Shown here piece by piece: positions 1 through 6,971 of a stretch of DNA of 35,080 bases; the first letter of the stretch is position 1, and each line of letters opens with the position of its first letter. The DNA comes from Opitutia bacterium (GTDB taxonomy: Bacteria > Verrucomicrobiota > Verrucomicrobiia > Opitutales > Opitutaceae). The stretch lies in NCBI GenBank assembly GCA_003142615.1, contig PLMW01000077.1, positions 80,706 through 115,785 of the forward strand. The letters run 5' to 3'. The position numbers were made by a program, and so were the translations under genes. Below the pieces are notes generated by a model. It was not told the DNA's origin. It worked only from the letters and a program-made list of their open reading frames with translations, and did not search any database.

Positions 1-59
1 TGCACCGGATCGAAACTGCCTCCTAGAAATCCGATCTTCAAGCCAGTCGCCCGTCGCAC
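1..59 (-). CDS. nadD: NadD N-terminus (nicotinate-nucleotide adenylyltransferase), partial at window edge
   Basis: Reading leftwards on the minus strand, the first bases of the window encode LKIGFLGGSFDPVH. This is the N-terminal nucleotide-binding signature of NadD (family pattern GxFGGxFDPxHxGH). NadD adenylylates nicotinate mononucleotide in NAD synthesis. The rest of the gene lies outside the window. An in-frame stop at 63-65 bounds the start. The possible starts are GTG at 57-59, giving VRRATG before the motif, or TTG at 39-41. I chose GTG because NadD often has a few basic residues before the first strand, but no ribosome binding site decides it. The identification rests on about 14 residues. 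They match the diagnostic motif closely, although other small nucleotidyltransferases such as CoaD share part of it. Confidence 0.78.
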   Translation of the reverse strand, partial: MRRATGLKIGFLGGSFDPV

Positions 60-296
60 GGGTCAGGGGTTTATGCGGTTATGGCTGTGACAGATCATGC
101 AATGCAAGATGCTTTCACACCTAAAACGGATTCGCTGGTGAGCAAGGCCAAACGAAGCCGGATCCCTGATAAAGAGCCCTCTGGGCGGACCTGCCGCCAG
201 AAAACATGAATTACCAGCACAAGCCGGGAAAGGATGCCGGGGCGCATCGGAGTGGCGCCTGTTATGGGTCTTTGCGTCTTCTTGTGGCCGTCGGAA

Positions 297-379
297 TGCC
301 CGGGGCCGGACTCGAACCGGCATGGCCTTGCGGCCAGGGGATTTTAAGTCCCCAGCGTCTACCTTTCCGCCACCCGGGC
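297..379 (-). tRNA. tRNA-Leu (anticodon UAA)
   Basis: The reverse complement folds into a class II tRNA. The acceptor stem GCCCGGG (373-379) pairs with CCCGGGC (298-304). The anticodon loop is CTTAAAA, with anticodon UAA at 344-346, between a GGGGA/TCCCC stem. A long variable arm, TGGCC-GCAA-GGCCA, is typical of leucine tRNA. The T arm is GCCGG-TTCGAGT-CCGGC. The discriminator base is A at 297. The 3' CCA is not encoded, because TTC follows, so it must be added by a nucleotidyltransferase. This tRNA reads UUA and UUG, and its wobble U is a substrate class of the MnmE/MnmG pathway also encoded in this window. Confidence 0.97.
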
Positions 380-384
380 GTTTT

Positions 385-408
385 GATTTCGGATTGCGGA
401 TTTCGGAT
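385..408. repeat. degenerate GGATTGCGGATTTCGG intergenic repeat
   Basis: Just beyond the 5' end of the tRNA gene lies GATTTCGGATTGCGGATTTC, a short tandem of ATTTCGG/ATTGCGG units. Its other strand reads as IRNPQSEI-like peptide in false translations. From general knowledge, this repeat style is dispersed between genes in several Verrucomicrobia and Planctomycetes genomes. A weaker relative lies at about 1008-1050, before upp, and a possible fragment sits inside the broken kinase gene near 4334-4356. Confidence 0.5.
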
Positions 409-525
409 ACTGGAAGGGTAAAGGCAAGGTCTATCCGGGTCGCGTTCATCCCCTGCAGTACCATTCCGAGTAGTCATGGTAATAAAGGACCGGCGAAAAG
501 GCTCTCCGGATTCCACGACCCGCCA

Positions 526-951
526 TCACTGGGGCGTCGGTTTGAAACCAAAGGCGAAAACCACCGCCAGCATGATAAACGCGAAGCTCGCCACGTAATT
601 CCACGCCAACTTTTCTTTCAGCACCAGAATCGCGAATACACTGAACACCACCAGCGTGATGATTTCTTGGATCACTTTGAGTTGGAATCCTGTGTAGGTG
701 CCGTAGCCAAGACGGTTGGCCGGTACCATCAGGCAATACTCAAAGAAGGCAATGCCCCACGACACGAGGATGACCAGCCAGACCGGCTTGTCGTGGAGAT
801 ATTTGAGGTGCCCATACCAGGCATAGATCATGAACACGTTGGAAAGGCAGAGCAGCAGAATCGTTGGTATATAAATATTGCCCGCGGCGGTGATCGTCGT
901 GGCGGCACCGTTTATCCCAGCCGGTCGGCCTTGCTGTTGTCCAGCTTTCAA
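526..951 (-). CDS. DMT-superfamily small membrane protein (DUF486-like)
   Basis: The 141-residue product is almost entirely hydrophobic, with about four membrane segments. It contains a run beginning TILLLCLSNVFMIYAWYGHLK, and later GTYTGFQLKVIQEIITL and WNYVASFAFIMLAV. These match the DUF486/COG3169 family of short drug/metabolite-transporter-like proteins, usually 110-120 residues; the substrate is unknown. The start used is TTG at 949-951. The family normally begins only a few residues before TILLL, so the first 20-25 residues may not be translated. No ribosome binding site is seen. It is divergent from upp. Confidence 0.8.
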   Translation of the reverse strand: MKAGQQQGRPAGINGAATTITAAGNIYIPTILLLCLSNVFMIYAWYGHLKYLHDKPVWLVILVSWGIAFFEYCLMVPANRLGYGTYTGFQLKVIQEIITLVVFSVFAILVLKEKLAWNYVASFAFIMLAVVFAFGFKPTPQ

Positions 952-1064
952 GCATCGCCAGGGATCATATAAGATTGAATGGTTGGTCGTTGTGAGGTCC
1001 GGCGATTGGCCTTTGAAATTTCGCGGGGATCTGGCATTTGGAATCTGAGACTTTACCCCCGGCC

Positions 1065-1682
1065 ATGGCCCTCACCGTCATCCAGCATCCCCTCGTCACT
1101 CATGTGCTCACACACCTGCGCGACAAAACCACGAAGCCCGCTCTCTTTCGCACGCTCTGCGACCAGATCACCCTGTTGCTGGCGCTGGAGGCGACGCGCG
1201 ATCTCGCCACTGAGGAGAAAATGATCGACACCCCCCTTGAACCCATGATCGGCCGCGTGCTCGCCAAGCCGCTCGCCGTGGTGCCCATCCTCCGTGCCGG
1301 TCTCGTCATGGTGGAGCCGTTTCTCGATCTTTTTCCCGATGTGAGTGTCGGTTATGTCGGACTTGAGCGCGATCACATCACGGCTATTGCGCACTCGTAT
1401 TACTGCAAGCTGCCGCCGCTTGATGGACGGCGCGTGCTGGTGGTCGACCCCATGCTTGCCACCGGCGGCTCCGCGGTGCAGGCGCTCGACGTGGTCAAAA
1501 CTGCGGGGGCGAAGGACCTCGCCCTGGTGTGCATCGTGTCAGCGCCCGAGGGCGTGGCCCTCGTCGCACAACGGCATCCCGAGGTGCCGATCTTCACCGC
1601 GGCGCTTGACCGCGAGCTCAACGCGAAGAAATACATCCTGCCCGGCCTCGGCGACTTCGGTGACCGACTGTACGGAACCTGA
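1065..1682 (+). CDS. upp: uracil phosphoribosyltransferase
   Basis: Upp converts uracil and PRPP to UMP in pyrimidine salvage, in the cytoplasm. The 205-residue product has the usual length. It begins MALTVIQHPLVTH, the typical Upp N-terminus, and carries the PRPP-binding loop VVDPMLATGGSA. It ends with the uracil-binding segment LGDFGDRLYGT. I chose ATG at 1065 rather than the upstream in-frame start at 1038, because the alignment-like N-terminus starts there and the extra residues come from repeat-like DNA. No Shine-Dalgarno sequence is visible. It may be co-transcribed with the methyltransferase downstream (127-base gap), but nothing links the two functionally. Confidence 0.95.
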   Translation: MALTVIQHPLVTHVLTHLRDKTTKPALFRTLCDQITLLLALEATRDLATEEKMIDTPLEPMIGRVLAKPLAVVPILRAGLVMVEPFLDLFPDVSVGYVGLERDHITAIAHSYYCKLPPLDGRRVLVVDPMLATGGSAVQALDVVKTAGAKDLALVCIVSAPEGVALVAQRHPEVPIFTAALDRELNAKKYILPGLGDFGDRLYGT

Positions 1683-1809
1683 GCGCCGGTGAGGCAGGCA
1701 GCTGACCTGCGAGCTGAACCCTTGGGCGAAGCGGTTGGGGTCAATGTGGCTAAGCCGTCTCGACAAGCGCCGCTCCCGGGCTCACCCTCGTTTCCTCGCT
1801 TGTTTCGCC

Positions 1810-2703
1810 ATGCGCGCCGAACGCTCTGGACTCCTCCTCGCCGACCGCTGGACCGACTACCAGCTCCTTGACTGCGGCGACGGCCTGAAACAGGAGCGAT
1901 GGGGATCCTACGTACTCGTGCGGCCCGACCCGCAGGTTCTCTGGCCGCGGCGCGGCCAGGCATCAGGCGCGCCGTGGAAAGACTGGGACGGATTCTACCA
2001 GCGCGGTGATAGCGGCGGAGGCCGCTGGGAGTTCAGGCGGCCGCTGCCGGAGCACTGGAACATCCGCTACGCCCCGCTTGACCTCACGTTCAAAATCCGC
2101 CCCACAGGCTTCAAGCACACCGGACTTTTCCCCGAGCAGGCGGTCAACTGGGAGTGGTGCTCGCAAAAAATCCGCCAGGCAGGCCGGCCGGTGAGCGTGC
2201 TCAACCTCTTCGGCTACACCGGCGCCGCCACCTGCGCCGCCGCCGCCGCCGGTGCGAGCGTCTGCCACGTCGACGCCGCCGAGGGCATGGTCAAGTGGTG
2301 CCGCGAAAACGCTGCGCTCTCCGGCCTGGCCGCCGCGCCCGTCCGTTACATTGTTGACGACTGCCTCAAGTTCGTACGACGCGAACTCAAACGCGGCCGT
2401 CGCTACGAGGCGATCATCATGGATCCGCCCACCTACGGTCGCGGCGGCAGCGGTGAATTGTGGAAACTCGAAGACCATCTCTGGGAGCTGCTCGTCGAGT
2501 GTCACCGCCTGCTGGGCGACCGGCCGCTGTTCTTTCTCATCAATGCCTACACCGCGCGCCTTTCCCCCACCGTGGTTATGAACCTGCTCACCGAACTGAT
2601 GCGTGAAGCCGGAGGGCACGTCACGGGCGGCGAGGTCGGCCTGCCCGTCGCAGCCGATGGCCGGGTGCTTCCTTGCGGCATCTACGGCCGCTGGGAGGCG
2701 TGA
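1810..2703 (+). CDS. class I SAM-dependent methyltransferase, RlmI/RlmK-like
   Basis: The 297-residue product has a SAM-binding motif I, LNLFGYTGAAT (about 131-141), the acidic loop HVDAAEGMVKW, and the catalytic-type motif IIMDPPTYGRG (about 203-212). This arrangement is that of the RlmI/RlmK (COG1092) 23S rRNA cytosine/guanine methyltransferases. Before it lies a short N-terminal segment (GLLLADRWTDYQLLDCGDG) rather than a complete PUA domain, so the protein is about 100 residues shorter than E. coli RlmI. The target nucleotide cannot be told from sequence. The ATG at 1810 is preferred; an in-frame TTG at 1735 or ATG at 1744 would add a basic, unfamily-like leader. It ends 38 bases before the SIS gene. 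Confidence 0.85.
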   Translation: MRAERSGLLLADRWTDYQLLDCGDGLKQERWGSYVLVRPDPQVLWPRRGQASGAPWKDWDGFYQRGDSGGGRWEFRRPLPEHWNIRYAPLDLTFKIRPTGFKHTGLFPEQAVNWEWCSQKIRQAGRPVSVLNLFGYTGAATCAAAAAGASVCHVDAAEGMVKWCRENAALSGLAAAPVRYIVDDCLKFVRRELKRGRRYEAIIMDPPTYGRGGSGELWKLEDHLWELLVECHRLLGDRPLFFLINAYTARLSPTVVMNLLTELMREAGGHVTGGEVGLPVAADGRVLPCGIYGRWEA

Positions 2704-2741
2704 CTTGTCACCTCCAGCCGGTCACTCCTTATTTCGTGCCC

Positions 2742-3474
2742 ATGTCCCCGCTCGCCGCCACCTACTTTTCCGCCGCCATCGGCCTGCTCAAGCAGGCCTA
2801 CGAGACCAACCGCCAGACACTGCAGCAGCTTGGCCCCATCATCGGTCGCACGGTCGCGGAGGGCGGCGTCATCCATGCGTTCGTTCGGCAGCGGCCACAG
2901 TGAGATCATCGCGCGCGAAATCGTCGGCCGGGCCGGCGGCCTGGTGTGTGTGAGCGGTATCTACGACACCACCGGGGGTTTTATTGAAAATCTCGCCGGC
3001 TACGGCACCCAGCTCGCCGAACGTTATGCCCGCCTGCACGGCCTGCGTCCCGGCGAAACGATCATGGTCATCTCCAATTCCGGCAAAAACGCCGCGCCCA
3101 TCGAGGTTGCGCTCTACGCGAAGCAGAAAGGCCTCACGGTTGTCGGCTTGACCAGCGTAGCCATGTCGCGCACGGCCCGAACCGTCCACCCTGGAGGCAA
3201 AAACCTGCACGCCATCGCCGACTACGTGCTGGACAACTGCGGCGTGCCCGGCGCCGCGATTGTGGACATCGCCGATGAGATCCAAGCCGGGCCAACCTCC
3301 ACTCTCGCCGGGGTGATGCTGCTCAACCTTCTCCTGCTCGAGGTGGTCGGCTGGCTCAAAGCCAACCGTTATCCGCTACCCATCCTGCGCAGCCAGAATC
3401 TGCCCGGCGCCATCGAGTATAACCGCGAGCTTGCAGAAAAATATGCCGGCCGCCTGAGCTGTCCCCTCGCTTAG
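2742..3474 (+). pseudogene. SIS-domain phosphosugar-binding protein (UPF0309/COG4821-like), frameshifted
   Basis: Two overlapping frames together make one SIS protein of about 243 residues. The first runs from ATG 2742 (MSPLAATYFSAAIGLLKQAY) to about 2882. The second continues with FGSGHSEIIAREIVGRAGG through VISNSGKNAAPIEVALYAK and DEIQAGPTSTLAGVMLLN to the stop at 3474. The frames are separated by a duplicated TTCG: positions 2880-2883 and 2884-2887 are identical. Removing one copy restores HAFGSGHS, the conserved phosphosugar-binding loop. As it stands, translation stops at 2901-2903 after about 53 residues. Members of this family usually sit beside BadF-type amino-sugar kinases, as here. 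Either the gene is recently broken or one TTCG is a sequencing or assembly error. Confidence 0.85.
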
Positions 3475-3503
3475 ATTGAACAACTAAATCGCCAAGACTC
3501 AAA

Positions 3504-3533
3504 GAGCCGGCTTTGCTTCAAAGCTCGGCGGCT
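3504..3533. repeat. imperfect hairpin between the SIS and kinase genes
   Basis: The gap contains GCCGGCTTTG, CTT, then CAAAGCTCGGC. This forms a near-perfect short-loop hairpin flanked by a CGCCAAGACTCAAAGAGC arm and a GTGTGCCTTTGTTG arm. The style (CAAAGACTCAAAG and CTTTG arms) resembles dispersed palindromic intergenic elements of Verrucomicrobia. There is no following T tract, so a terminator is not supported. Confidence 0.3.
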
Positions 3534-3552
3534 GTGTGCCTTTGTTGTAAAA

Positions 3553-4505
3553 ATGGACTCTTACAAGATTGGCGTTGATGGCGGCGGCATGAAAACCGAG
3601 TGCATCCTCATCGATGCGCGCGGCGCCGTTGCCGCCCGGCATACCGCAGCCGGCTGTAACCCGAGTCTGGTTGGTCCCGAAATGGCGCGAAAAACCCTGG
3701 CCGGGGCGCTCCAAGCGCTGCTGGCCCAAGCCCAAACCAAGCATCCAGGATCGAAAATCTCGGCGACGCTGCTTTGCATGGCCGGAAGCCCCCCGTTCTG
3801 GAGGGAGGCCGCTACGGGCATCAAGGACTACGGAACCGTGACCGCCGTGCCCGACTCCCTGCCTGTGCTCGAACTCGCCACGGGCGGCGCGCCCGGGCTG
3901 GTTCTGCACGCCGGCACCGGCTCGTTCGTCGCCGCCCGCGCGCCGGATGGATCAATGCACTACGCCGGCGGGCTTGGCTGGCGTTTCGGAGATTCCGGCA
4001 GCGGCCATGTCCTGGGCCGCCGCGCTATCGCCCGTGCCCTGCTCGAACTCCAAGGCTGGCCGGCCGAGGCCGGGGACCGGAAACCGGATTCAGAAAAGCG
4101 GTCTCCCCTGGCGGAGGCGCTCTGCGAATACACCAGCCTGGGCGGGTACGTTGCTATTTCCCGGCTTTTTTATTCCGCGGCGGACGCGAACGTCAAAATC
4201 GCCGCATTTGCGCCCCGCATAGTGGAACTCGCCGAGCACGGCTGCGGACCCGCGCAGCAGGTCATCGCCGAGTCGCTTGCCGAGTTTGCAGTTCTGGTGA
4301 ACCGCGTGCTCGCAAAAATTCTTCCGGCAGCCGGGATCCGCAATCATCAATTCCCTGCGGCGTCTCCGGGACCTTGCTTAATCGTCCGCCCTGCCTGTAC
4401 ACCCTGCGCGCCCTCGCGGCCACGCAGGCCTGGCCGGTGCAGCTGCAACCCATTGCCGATCCGCCCATCGAGGGCGTGCGCCGGCTGTTGCTGAAGATGG
4501 AATAA
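3553..4505 (+). pseudogene. BadF/BadG-type ATPase, N-acetylglucosamine-kinase-like, frameshifted near the C-terminus
   Basis: The N-terminal 260 residues are a good ASKHA sugar kinase. They have the phosphate-1 loop IGVDGGGMKTE (about 6-16), the phosphate-2 region VLHAGTGSFVAAR, and GGLGWRFGDSGSGHVLGR. After about 4330 the frame changes. The first frame reads on into arginine- and proline-rich nonsense and stops at 4494. The adjacent frame from about 4356 to 4505 encodes VSGTLLNRPPCLYTLRALA and ends PIADPPIEGVRRLLLK, a typical family C-terminus. The junction (4334-4356) looks like a piece of the dispersed ATCCGCAAT repeat, so a small insertion may have caused the shift. The normal role would be ATP-dependent phosphorylation of GlcNAc or a related amino sugar, paired with the SIS gene just upstream. 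Confidence 0.8.
4334..4356. repeat. possible repeat fragment at the kinase frameshift
   Basis: The stretch GGATCCGCAATCATCAATTC lies exactly where the kinase frame breaks. It resembles the ATCCGCAATCCGAAATC-type repeat seen next to the tRNA gene, in the opposite orientation. Its length of 23 bases would give the observed frame change if it were an insertion. The match is imperfect and the boundaries are guessed. Confidence 0.35.
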
Positions 4506-4583
4506 TCCATCGCGGGATTACCCGGCCGCCGCGGGGGCACAGAGCGGGTTTGCCTGCGCGACGCAGTTCGTTACCCTGCCTTC

Positions 4584-5669
4584 ATGCCTGGAGACGCGGT
4601 GAACATCCACCAGACGCAGAAGAAGCCGAGCTATCCCATCATCGGCGAACTCCGCGCCTACCTGCACCGCTACCGGCGCGACCGCGAGCTGCCCGTCTCT
4701 TATGAACGGCTCCGCGATTTCCAAGAGACCGCGCCGCTCATTGACGCCGACGGCCGGCCTACGCTCTGGGAGACCGTGGCCTACCGCGCCGAGGACATGC
4801 GCACACTCAACGAGGACCTGAAGCGCATCTACGCCCTGCTCAAGGTCGACGGCGACTTCTCGGTTATGGCGCACCTCTACATCGACCGCATCGATTTCTG
4901 CGCCTTCGGCAACTCGCAGCCGTTCCGCATCCGGATCGTCAACGCCTACAACGACAATCCCGACCACTTCTATATCAAGAAAGCTGATGCCTCGCGCGTC
5001 TACGGTCTTGAACTCGAGCACCTGCTCTCCCCCAACCGGCTCAGCTTTCTCACCTGCGGCGGCATGCTGGTCGAGGAACACATTCCGGGCATCCCGGGCG
5101 ATGTCTTCGTCGAGCGCTGGCTGCATCACAGCGACCTGAAACCCATCCGTGTCGCCAAGGAGCTCGTGAAGTTCAATGAGCGCTGCTTCATCCGCCTGCT
5201 TGGCGACATGCGCTCCTACAACTTCGTCGTCGTCATCATGCCGGACTTTGAGGACGCGCAGATCCGTATCCGCGCGATGGATTTTGACCAGCAGTCCTAC
5301 AACGGCCGAAAAAACTATTACCTGCCGCAGTTCTTCAAGGAAAACACGCCCCTGGCCCTCTACTGCCTCAAGCACCTCCGCTACGAGACCTCGCTGCAAT
5401 ACCAGCGCGAGGAGCAGACGCTCATGTTGCAGCGCTCCGAGATCGCCGCGCATCGCCTCGGCCATCTGCTGCAGGTCATGGCGCACGACCGCATCGCTCC
5501 CGACGAGAAGGTGCACCAACTCCGGGAGGGTCTCGCCGAGCATTTTCATTCCGAGCGCCACCTGCACTGCCAGACCATGGGCGAACTGGTCCGCGAAAAC
5601 CTCGAGACCCTCCGGCGCCACATCGGCAGGCCGGTCGCGCCGCCCGCGGGTGAGGAGGAATTCGCCTGA
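4584..5669 (+). CDS. uncharacterised protein with kinase-like motifs
   Basis: I do not recognise this 361-residue soluble protein by name. Several stretches recall the protein-kinase-like/aminoglycoside-phosphotransferase fold in the right order. There is a lysine pair in FYIKKADASRVYGLELEHL (about 129-147). A hinge-like acidic segment VEEHIPGIPGD follows (about 163-173). A catalytic-loop-like GDMRSYNFVVV (207-217) has Asp208 and Asn213, and a metal-binding-like AMDFDQ has Asp233 and Asp235. Residues 270-345 are helical and charged, with no membrane segment or signal peptide. The start could instead be GTG at 4599, which has GGAG five bases before it. It stands alone between a broken kinase gene and a convergent oxidoreductase. 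The kinase assignment is inference from motif order. Confidence 0.8.
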   Translation: MPGDAVNIHQTQKKPSYPIIGELRAYLHRYRRDRELPVSYERLRDFQETAPLIDADGRPTLWETVAYRAEDMRTLNEDLKRIYALLKVDGDFSVMAHLYIDRIDFCAFGNSQPFRIRIVNAYNDNPDHFYIKKADASRVYGLELEHLLSPNRLSFLTCGGMLVEEHIPGIPGDVFVERWLHHSDLKPIRVAKELVKFNERCFIRLLGDMRSYNFVVVIMPDFEDAQIRIRAMDFDQQSYNGRKNYYLPQFFKENTPLALYCLKHLRYETSLQYQREEQTLMLQRSEIAAHRLGHLLQVMAHDRIAPDEKVHQLREGLAEHFHSERHLHCQTMGELVRENLETLRRHIGRPVAPPAGEEEFA

Positions 5670-5694
5670 GCCGCAGCGCCGGCGCGCCCGCTGC

Positions 5695-6693
5695 TCAGGC
5701 CATCGTGAGCACGATCTTGCCGAATTGCGCGGCGGTCTCCAGATGGCGCAGCGCCTGCTCGGCGCACTCAAGCGGCAGGGCGGTGTCGACCACCGGCACG
5801 ATGCGGCGGGCCTCGACGAGGTGCGCCATGGCCGCAAAATCAGCGGGCGAACCCATCGTGGTGCCCAGCAGGGAGATTTGCCGGAAGAACACCTTGCGCG
5901 CATCGAAACCCGGCGGATTCCCTGTGGTGTCGCCATAAAAAACGATGCGGCCGCCCGGGCGGGTGAGCTCGATGAGCGACGCCAGACCCTCACCCATGGC
6001 GCTGTCCACAATCAGGTCGAAAAGGCCGGCTTGCTGTCGGAGCTGCGCAGGCCAGTCGGCATCGCGATAGTTGGCGCCGCCCGCGGCACCGAGCGCGCGC
6101 GCGCGGGTCAGTTTCTCCGCGGAACTGGATGTGACATAAACGGTCGCGTCCGCCGCCACGGCGAACTGCAGCGCCAAGAGAGCCACCCCGCCGCCGATGC
6201 CGGTGATAAGTACCGTCTCACCGGAGCGGAGCCGGCCGCGGGCGAACAGGGCCCGCCACGCGGTGAGACCGGCGAGCGGCAGCGCCGCAGCTTGCTCAAC
6301 CGCGAGATGCGCAGGCCGGGGCGCAAGGTTGGCGACGGGAACGGCGATCGCCTCGGCAAACGTGCCGTCATCCGGCAGGCCGAGGATGCGAAAACCGGAT
6401 CCCTGCACGCGCGGATCGTCGCCCCAGTCGAGGCTTGGGTTGATGATGACGTGGCGCCCCACCCACCCGCGGTCGCCCTCGCTGCCGACGGCCTCGACGA
6501 CGCCGGTGCCGTCCGAACCGAGGATGATGGGAAACTTCAGTCCGGCGTAGCGGCCCTTCTGAATCCAGAGATCGCGATGATTAAGCGCGGCGGCCATCAG
6601 CCGCACCACCGCGAAGCCGGCGGCGGGTGCCGGGTCGGCGACCGGTTTGATGACGAGCGGTTTTTCGACTCCCTCGAGAACGGCGGCTTTCAT
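5695..6693 (-). CDS. zinc-independent alcohol dehydrogenase / quinone oxidoreductase family protein (MDR)
   Basis: The 332-residue product is a medium-chain dehydrogenase/reductase. The N-terminal GroES-like part contains ALNHRDLWIQKGRY and the GSDGTGVVEAVG segment. The Rossmann part has VLITGIGGGVALLALQFA and the cofactor-selecting region VTSSSAEKLTRARALGA, whose serines fit NADPH. There is no structural-zinc cysteine cluster and almost no cysteine at all, so a zinc-free quinone-oxidoreductase-like enzyme is likely; the substrate is unknown. I chose ATG at 6693 (MKAAVLEG), because MKA is the classic MDR start. The longer frame to 6741 adds an atypical leader. It lies 61 bases after the feo cluster on the same strand and may be its last gene. 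Confidence 0.88.
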   Translation of the reverse strand: MKAAVLEGVEKPLVIKPVADPAPAAGFAVVRLMAAALNHRDLWIQKGRYAGLKFPIILGSDGTGVVEAVGSEGDRGWVGRHVIINPSLDWGDDPRVQGSGFRILGLPDDGTFAEAIAVPVANLAPRPAHLAVEQAAALPLAGLTAWRALFARGRLRSGETVLITGIGGGVALLALQFAVAADATVYVTSSSAEKLTRARALGAAGGANYRDADWPAQLRQQAGLFDLIVDSAMGEGLASLIELTRPGGRIVFYGDTTGNPPGFDARKVFFRQISLLGTTMGSPADFAAMAHLVEARRIVPVVDTALPLECAEQALRHLETAAQFGKIVLTMA

Positions 6694-6754
6694 GGGTGGA
6701 CGGGGCATGCGTGCAAATAACGCCAGTGGACTTTGCCGCAATCCGCCGGAAACC

Positions 6755-6925
6755 CTACTCCTTTTTAAGCTTCTTGCGCAATGCCCGGACGTCGGGGCTG
6801 ACCGCGCCGCACGCTTCGCCGCCGCAGCCGGGTTGGTGGCGTTTCGTCAACGCGCGCCACACCAGCCACCCCGCGGCGAACGCGACGATTAACAGCGCGG
6901 CGATGGTTTGCCAGGATGATGACAT
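6755..6925 (-). CDS. FeoB-associated Cys-rich membrane protein
   Basis: A 56-residue reading frame sits 46 bases downstream of feoB on the same strand. It starts MSSSWQTIAALLIVAFAAGW, a single membrane helix at about 7-26. It continues with the Cys-rich turn GCGGEACG (Cys34 and Cys39) and ends in the basic tail LRKKLKKE. One helix, then a CxxxxC-type turn, then a lysine-rich tail, directly after feoB, is the pattern of the FeoB-associated Cys-rich membrane protein family (PF12669-like). Its role in ferrous iron uptake is presumed, perhaps in iron handling or complex assembly at the cytoplasmic face. It is easily missed because of its size. Confidence 0.82.
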   Translation of the reverse strand: MSSSWQTIAALLIVAFAAGWLVWRALTKRHQPGCGGEACGAVSPDVRALRKKLKKE

Positions 6926-6971
6926 TGGAGGCCAATGAAGTCGGTTATGTCCGATTGTCAGGCCGGCGGCA

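Noticed and set aside
322-972. 216-residue plus-strand frame over the tRNA and the DUF486 gene
   Set aside because: It crosses a tRNA gene and is antisense to a better membrane-protein frame.
4518-6011. 497-residue open frame on the minus strand opposite the kinase-like gene
   Set aside because: It spans two convergent genes, has the repetitive Arg/Ala/Val composition of a high-GC antisense frame, and carries no domain motif.
5176-6720. 514-residue open frame on the plus strand opposite the oxidoreductase
   Set aside because: Shadow frame of high-GC DNA; it is rich in Arg, Ser and Ala and crosses the convergent gene border.
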